From NCBI GenBank assembly GCA_017302215.1, contig JAFLDX010000004.1, forward strand, positions 6,611 through 48,288: DNA of 41,678 nucleotides, written 5' to 3'. The first letter of the stretch is position 1. Each line of letters starts with the position of its first letter. The DNA comes from Lysobacterales bacterium. GTDB lineage: Bacteria; Pseudomonadota; Gammaproteobacteria; Xanthomonadales; Rhodanobacteraceae. The translations under genes were made by a program, and so were the position numbers. The notes beneath the pieces are model-generated. The model saw only the letters and a list, made by a program, of their open reading frames with translations, ran no database searches and was not told where the DNA came from. This document shows positions 37,835-41,678 of this stretch, one piece after another.

Positions 37835-39358
37835 ATGGCGATCGACTACCTCAAGCGCATCCTGACGACGCGCGTCTACGACGTCGCGCGCGAGACCGAA
37901 CTCGAGCCGGCACCGCTGCTGTCGGCACGCACCGGATGCCGCGTCCTGCTCAAGCGCGAGGACAACCAGCCGGTGTTCTCGTTCAAGTTGCGTGGCGCCT
38001 ACAACAGGATGGCCGGGCTCGCCGCAGCCGACCGACGTCGCGGCGTCGTCGCCGCATCGGCCGGCAACCATGCCCAGGGCGTCGCCCTGTCGGCGGCGCG
38101 CCTCGGTTGCCGAGCACTCATCGTCATGCCGGTGACGACGCCGCGGGTCAAGATCGATGCCGTGCGCGCCTTCGGCGGCGACCGCGTCGAGATCGTCCTG
38201 CACGGTGATTCGTACTCGGACGCGAAGGCGCACGCCGATGCGATCGCGCGCCGGCGCAAGCTCGTGTTCGTGCACCCGTTCGACGATCCGGACGTGATCG
38301 CCGGCCAGGGCACGATCGGCATGGAGATCCTGCGCCAGCATCCGGGCCCGATCGAGGCGATCTTCGTCGCGATCGGGGGCGGCGGTCTCGCCGCCGGCAT
38401 CGCCGCCTACGTCAAGGCCGTACGGCCGCAGATTCGCGTGATCGGGGTGCAGACCACCGATTCCGACGCGATGGCGCGCTCGCTGGAGCAGGGCCGGCGC
38501 GTCACGCTGAAGGATGTCGGCCTGTTCTGCGACGGCACCGCGGTGAAGCGCGTCGGCGCCGAGACGTTCCGCCTTTGCCGTGCTTTCGTCGACGAGGTCG
38601 TGCGCGTCGACACCGATGCCGTGTGTGCGGCGATCAAGGACGTGTTCGAGGACACGCGCAGCATCCTTGAGCCGGCCGGTGCGCTCGCCGTGGCCGGCCT
38701 CAAGGCCTGGGTCGAGAGAAACCCGCAGATGCGCGCCGGCACGGTCGTCGCGGTCGCCTGCGGCGCAAACATGAATTTCGACCGCCTGCGCTTCGTCGCC
38801 GAACGCGCCGAAGTGGGCGAGGCGCGCGAGGCCGTGCTGGCGGTGACGATTCCGGAGGAACGCGGCTCGTTCCGGCGTTTCTGCGGCGTGCTCGCCGCGC
38901 ACAGCATCACCGAGTTCAACTACCGCATCGGCGAGAGCGAGCGCGCGCACCTGTTCGTCGGCGTGCAGATCCGAGACCGTGGTGATTCCACGCGCCTCGC
39001 GAAGGCCTTGCGCCGCGAAGGCTTCGCGACGCTCGACTTGAGCGACGACGAACTGGCCAAGCAGCACCTGCGCCACATGATCGGCGGTCGCAGCGCGCGC
39101 GCGGACGACGAACTGCTGTATCGATTCGAGTTCCCGGAGCGCCCCGGCGCACTGATGCGCTTCCTGTCGGCGATGAGTCCGAACTGGAACATCTCGCTGT
39201 TCCACTATCGCAACGAGGGTGCCGACTACGGGCGCATCCTCGTCGGCATCCAGGTGCCGGCGCGCGAGATGCCGGCGTTCCGCCGGTTCCTGGCCAGCCT
39301 CGGCTACCCGTACCGCGACGAGAGCGCGAACCCGGCCTACCGCCTGTTCCTGCGCTAG
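37835..39358 (+). CDS. ilvA: Threonine ammonia-lyase, biosynthetic (threonine deaminase)
   Basis: This 507-residue PLP enzyme converts threonine to 2-oxobutyrate and ammonia, the first committed step to isoleucine. The Schiff-base Lys51 is in PVFSFKLRGAYN. The phosphate-binding glycine loop is VAIGGGGLAAGI. AASAGNHAQGVALSA is the conserved substrate loop, and ILEPAGALAVAG and AVACGANMNFDRL follow. The C-terminal 170 residues are two ACT-like regulatory domains (EERGSFRRFCGVL and ERPGALMRFLSAM), which in this class sense isoleucine and valine. Length and the double ACT end fit the biosynthetic type and not the shorter catabolic one. No other isoleucine genes are adjacent in the window. Confidence 0.96.
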   Translation: MAIDYLKRILTTRVYDVARETELEPAPLLSARTGCRVLLKREDNQPVFSFKLRGAYNRMAGLAAADRRRGVVAASAGNHAQGVALSAARLGCRALIVMPVTTPRVKIDAVRAFGGDRVEIVLHGDSYSDAKAHADAIARRRKLVFVHPFDDPDVIAGQGTIGMEILRQHPGPIEAIFVAIGGGGLAAGIAAYVKAVRPQIRVIGVQTTDSDAMARSLEQGRRVTLKDVGLFCDGTAVKRVGAETFRLCRAFVDEVVRVDTDAVCAAIKDVFEDTRSILEPAGALAVAGLKAWVERNPQMRAGTVVAVACGANMNFDRLRFVAERAEVGEAREAVLAVTIPEERGSFRRFCGVLAAHSITEFNYRIGESERAHLFVGVQIRDRGDSTRLAKALRREGFATLDLSDDELAKQHLRHMIGGRSARADDELLYRFEFPERPGALMRFLSAMSPNWNISLFHYRNEGADYGRILVGIQVPAREMPAFRRFLASLGYPYRDESANPAYRLFLR

Positions 39359-39493
39359 GGCGCTCCGCTGCGGACTTGCCCGAGCCGAAAAGCGGACTCC
39401 ACGGTAGGGCGAAGCTTGGCCCCGAGCCCTGGCATTCCCCTCTTCGCGCTTGCGGGGAGAAGGGAACACGCCTTGCCCTTTTTGCGATACCCG
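39359..39493. repeat. Degenerate repeat copies next to the second array
   Basis: The bases after ilvA include ACGGTAGGGCGAAGCTTG (39401-39418), a decayed version of the ACCGTAGGGCGGAGCTTG linker-palindrome junction of the array at 1-325. Further on, CCCCTCTTCGCGCTTGCGGGGAGAAGG resolves into CCCCTCTTC and a loosely inverted GGGGAGAAGG (about 39437-39462), of the CCCTCTCCC palindrome type. No gene is seen. Confidence 0.5.
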
Positions 39494-39993
39494 AGCCGAG
39501 CACGCTCGGCTCCACGAGGGACCGCCTCGCGCCTCGCATCCGCAGCGTGGTGCTTCCGCAGAGCGGAGCTTGCTCCGCTGCTTCAGCACGTTCGAGAGGC
39601 CTCAGCCGAGCACGCTCGGCTCCACGAGGGACCGCTTCGCGCCTCGCATCTTCCGCAGAGCGGAGCTTGCTCCGCTGCTTCAGCACATTCGAGAGGCCTC
39701 AGCCGAGCACGCTCGGCTCCACGAGGGACCGCTTCGCGCCTCGCATCTTCCGCAGAGCGGAGCTTGCTCCGCTGCTTCGGCACGTTCGAGAGGCCTCAGC
39801 CGAGCAAGCTCGGCTCCACGAGGGACCGTCTCGCGCCTCGCATCCGCAGCGTGGTGCTTCCGCAGAGCGGAGCTTGCTCCGCTGCTTCAGCACGTTCGAG
39901 AGGCCTCAGCCGAGCACGCTCGGCTCCACGAGGGACCGTCTCGCGCCTCGCATCCGCAGCGTGGTGCTTCCGTAGAGCGGAGCTTGCTCCGCT
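39494..39993. repeat. Tandem array of 97/110-bp units carrying two palindromes each
   Basis: Five units start at 39494, 39604, 39701, 39798 and 39908. Each has palindrome AGCCGAGCACGCTCGGCT (AAGC variant in unit four), a spacer CCACGAGGGACCG... of roughly 40-50 bases, palindrome AGCGGAGCTTGCTCCGCT, and a connector CAGCACGTTCGAGAGGCCTC. Units one, four and five carry a 13-base extra block (CGCAGCGTGGTGC region) that units two and three lack. The palindromes are those of the array at 1-325 but the spacers differ. The last unit has CCGTAGAGCGG, as in the first array, where the others have CCGCAGAGCGG. The array fills the gap between ilvA and rho; no gene is seen. Confidence 0.92.
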
Positions 39994-40024
39994 GCGCCGC
40001 GATGGTCGCGGCGCAGGCGGGACG

Positions 40025-41678
40025 TCAGCCGCGCTTCATCGAATTGAAGAACTCGTCGTTGGACTTCGTGTTCTTCATCTTGTCGAGCATGAATTCCATC
40101 GCCGCGAGCTCATCCATCGGGTGCAGCAGTTTCCGGAGGATCCAGATCTTCTGCAGCATGTCGGGCTCGATCAGCAGTTCCTCGCGGCGCGTGCCGGAGC
40201 GGTTGATGTCGATGGCCGGATAGACGCGCTTCTCGGCGATGCGGCGGTTGAGGTGCACCTCCATGTTGCCGGTGCCCTTGAATTCCTCGTAGATGACCTC
40301 GTCCATCTTCGAGCCGGTGTCGATCAGCGCGGTCGCGATGATCGTCAGCGAACCGCCTTCCTCGACATTGCGCGCGGCGCCGAAGAAACGCTTCGGCCGC
40401 TGCAGCGCGTTGGCATCGACGCCGCCGGTCAACACCTTGCCCGAGGACGGGATCACGGTGTTGTAGGCGCGCGCGAGGCGGGTGATCGAATCGAGCAGGA
40501 TGACCACGTCTTTCTTGTGCTCGACGAGGCGCTTGGCGCGCTCGATCACCATTTCGGCGACCTGCACATGGCGCGTGGCCGGCTCGTCGAAGGTCGAGCT
40601 GATGACCTCGGCGCGCACGCCGCGCTGCATTTCGGTCACTTCCTCGGGGCGCTCGTCGATCAGCAGGATGATGAGGTGCACGTCCGGGTGGTTGTGCACG
40701 ATCGCCTGGGCGACGTTCTGCAGCATCATCGTCTTGCCGGCCTTCGGCTGCGAGACGATCAGGCCGCGCTGGCCGCGGCCGATCGGCGCGACGAGGTCGA
40801 GGATGCGGCCGGTGATGTCCTCGGTCGAGCCGTTGCCACGCTCGAGGCGGAACGCCTTGCGCGGGAACAGCGCGGTGAGGTTCTCGAACAGTGCCTTGTT
40901 CTTCGACGCCTCCGGCGGTTCGCCGTTGATGTGGTCGACCTTGAGCAGGGCGAAATAGCGCTCGCCTTCCTTCGGATGGCGGATGCGACCGGTGATGTAG
41001 TCGCCGGTGCGCAGGTTGAAGCGGCGGATCTGCGACGGCGACACGTAGATGTCGTCGGGACCGGCGAGATAGGACTGGTCGGGGCCGCGCAGGAAGCCGA
41101 AGCCGTCCTGCAGGATCTCGAGCACGCCTTCGCCGTAGATTCCGCCGCCGGCGCGTGCATGCGCCTTGAGGATGTTGAAGATGACATCCTGCTTGCGGGC
41201 ACGCGCGACGCCTTCCTGGATGCCGAGCGTCTCGGCCAGCGCGATCAGGTCGGGAGCGCTCTTGCGCTTGAGTTCGTTGAGGTCGATCAGCGGGCCGGTT
41301 TCGCGACCCTCGACCCATTCCTCGTCGACCTGCGGAAGGCCGCGGTGCGGGTTGTTCTGGTAGCGGTTGTTGTTGTTGCCGTTGTTGTTGCCGCCACCGC
41401 CACCGCCACCGCCACCGCGTCGGTCGCGATCACGCCGGTTGCGGCCCTGGCGTGGCTGGCCTTGCTGGCCGTGCTGCCCCTGGTTCGGCTGATTCTGACG
41501 CTGGCCACCGCCAACGCTGCCCTCGTCCGTGCCGGCGCCGACATTCGGCGGCGGCGGCGTGTAGTCGGTGTTCTGCGGGACGTAGTCGGCCTGCTGTTCG
41601 GCCGGCGACGGCTGGTGCGTGGCGGCCTCATCGCGCGGGGCGCGCTCGGCGCGCGGCTGGCGGGGCGGGCGTTGGCGG
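40025..41678 (-). CDS. rho: Transcription termination factor Rho (5' end beyond the window)
   Basis: Rho is a hexameric RNA helicase/ATPase that ends transcription. About 550 residues are visible on the minus strand with no stop codon up to the window edge, so the N-terminus is missing. The core begins near 41260 ([20 protein letters not shown]). It continues with the cold-shock-like RNA-binding fold ([19 protein letters not shown]), Walker [10 protein letters not shown], Walker [14 protein letters not shown], and the Q- and R-loop region ([31 protein letters not shown]). Ahead of the core lie at least 130 low-complexity residues rich in Arg, Gly, Asn and Gln, including nine consecutive Gly and runs of Asn. 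A GTG at 41125 is an internal codon and not the start. The repeat array lies just past its 3' end. Confidence 0.96.
   Translation of the reverse strand, partial: RQRPPRQPRAERAPRDEAATHQPSPAEQQADYVPQNTDYTPPPPNVGAGTDEGSVGGGQRQNQPNQGQHGQQGQPRQGRNRRDRDRRGGGGGGGGGNNNGNNNNRYQNNPHRGLPQVDEEWVEGRETGPLIDLNELKRKSAPDLIALAETLGIQEGVARARKQDVIFNILKAHARAGGGIYGEGVLEILQDGFGFLRGPDQSYLAGPDDIYVSPSQIRRFNLRTGDYITGRIRHPKEGERYFALLKVDHINGEPPEASKNKALFENLTALFPRKAFRLERGNGSTEDITGRILDLVAPIGRGQRGLIVSQPKAGKTMMLQNVAQAIVHNHPDVHLIILLIDERPEEVTEMQRGVRAEVISSTFDEPATRHVQVAEMVIERAKRLVEHKKDVVILLDSITRLARAYNTVIPSSGKVLTGGVDANALQRPKRFFGAARNVEEGGSLTIIATALIDTGSKMDEVIYEEFKGTGNMEVHLNRRIAEKRVYPAIDINRSGTRREELLIEPDMLQKIWILRKLLHPMDELAAMEFMLDKMKNTKSNDEFFNSMKRG

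Noticed and set aside
40025..41125. Rho starting at the GTG at 41125
   Set aside because: The codons before it continue the conserved Rho N-terminal domain (LNELKRKS to GIYGEG) without a stop, so this GTG is internal and the true start is outside the window.

Overview
The window is a high-G+C chromosomal segment (about two thirds G+C by eye) from a gammaproteobacterium, most likely of the Xanthomonadales/Lysobacterales and probably the Rhodanobacteraceae (Dokdonella-like). This is inference. It rests on the gene families (AceE, two-domain MaeB, a CGFS-glutaredoxin/rhodanese fusion, Rho with an Arg/Gly/Asn-rich N-terminus), on secreted beta-helix proteins ending in FADGFER- or FADAFGP-type tails, and on GAGCGGCTTCAGCCGC-type and GAGCGGAGCTTGCTCC-type palindromic repeats. 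No rRNA, tRNA or CRISPR array was seen.

Layout. 1-325: tandem 67-bp palindromic repeats. 329-2233 (-): secreted beta-helix protein. 2506-4726 (+): AEC transporter, TMEM175-like channel and TspO. 4710-7866 (-): DUF3772/MscS channel and a methyltransferase. 8020-9382 (+): APC amino-acid permease with a one-base frameshift. 9509-12229 (-): aceE. 12527-14788 (+): secreted P-domain/CSLREA/beta-helix protein. 14814-17108 (-): maeB. 17269-17862 (-): ECF sigma factor. 17955-19208 (-): DUF1704 metalloprotease-like protein. 19318-19731 (+): XRE regulator.

19897-28239 is an accessory island. It holds a 2177-residue RHS protein with six inserted FN3-like domains and a low-G+C C-terminal tip that looks like a GIY-YIG-type nuclease toxin. 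An RraB-family gene follows 21 bases later and is the natural immunity candidate. Next come an IS30-family element with two frame breaks and an IS4-family transposase remnant that it cuts off. After a secreted protein gene and 660 bases of repeats, housekeeping genes resume.

29631-33997: rsgA (-), an orphan RND-type adaptor lipoprotein (-) behind a near-consensus promoter overlapped by a palindromic operator, then alaA and an SGNH hydrolase (+). 34203-36218 (-): OmpA-type protein with C-terminal Ig-like domains. 36339-39358 (+): glutaredoxin/rhodanese fusion, a small lipoprotein and ilvA. 39494-39993: a second palindromic-repeat array related to the first. 40025-41678 (-): rho, cut by the window end.

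Functionally this is mostly central metabolism (AceE, MaeB, AlaA, IlvA), membrane transport and stress channels, and secreted surface proteins. The one module that looks like a conflict system is the RHS toxin/RraB pair, which is the best candidate for something undescribed.
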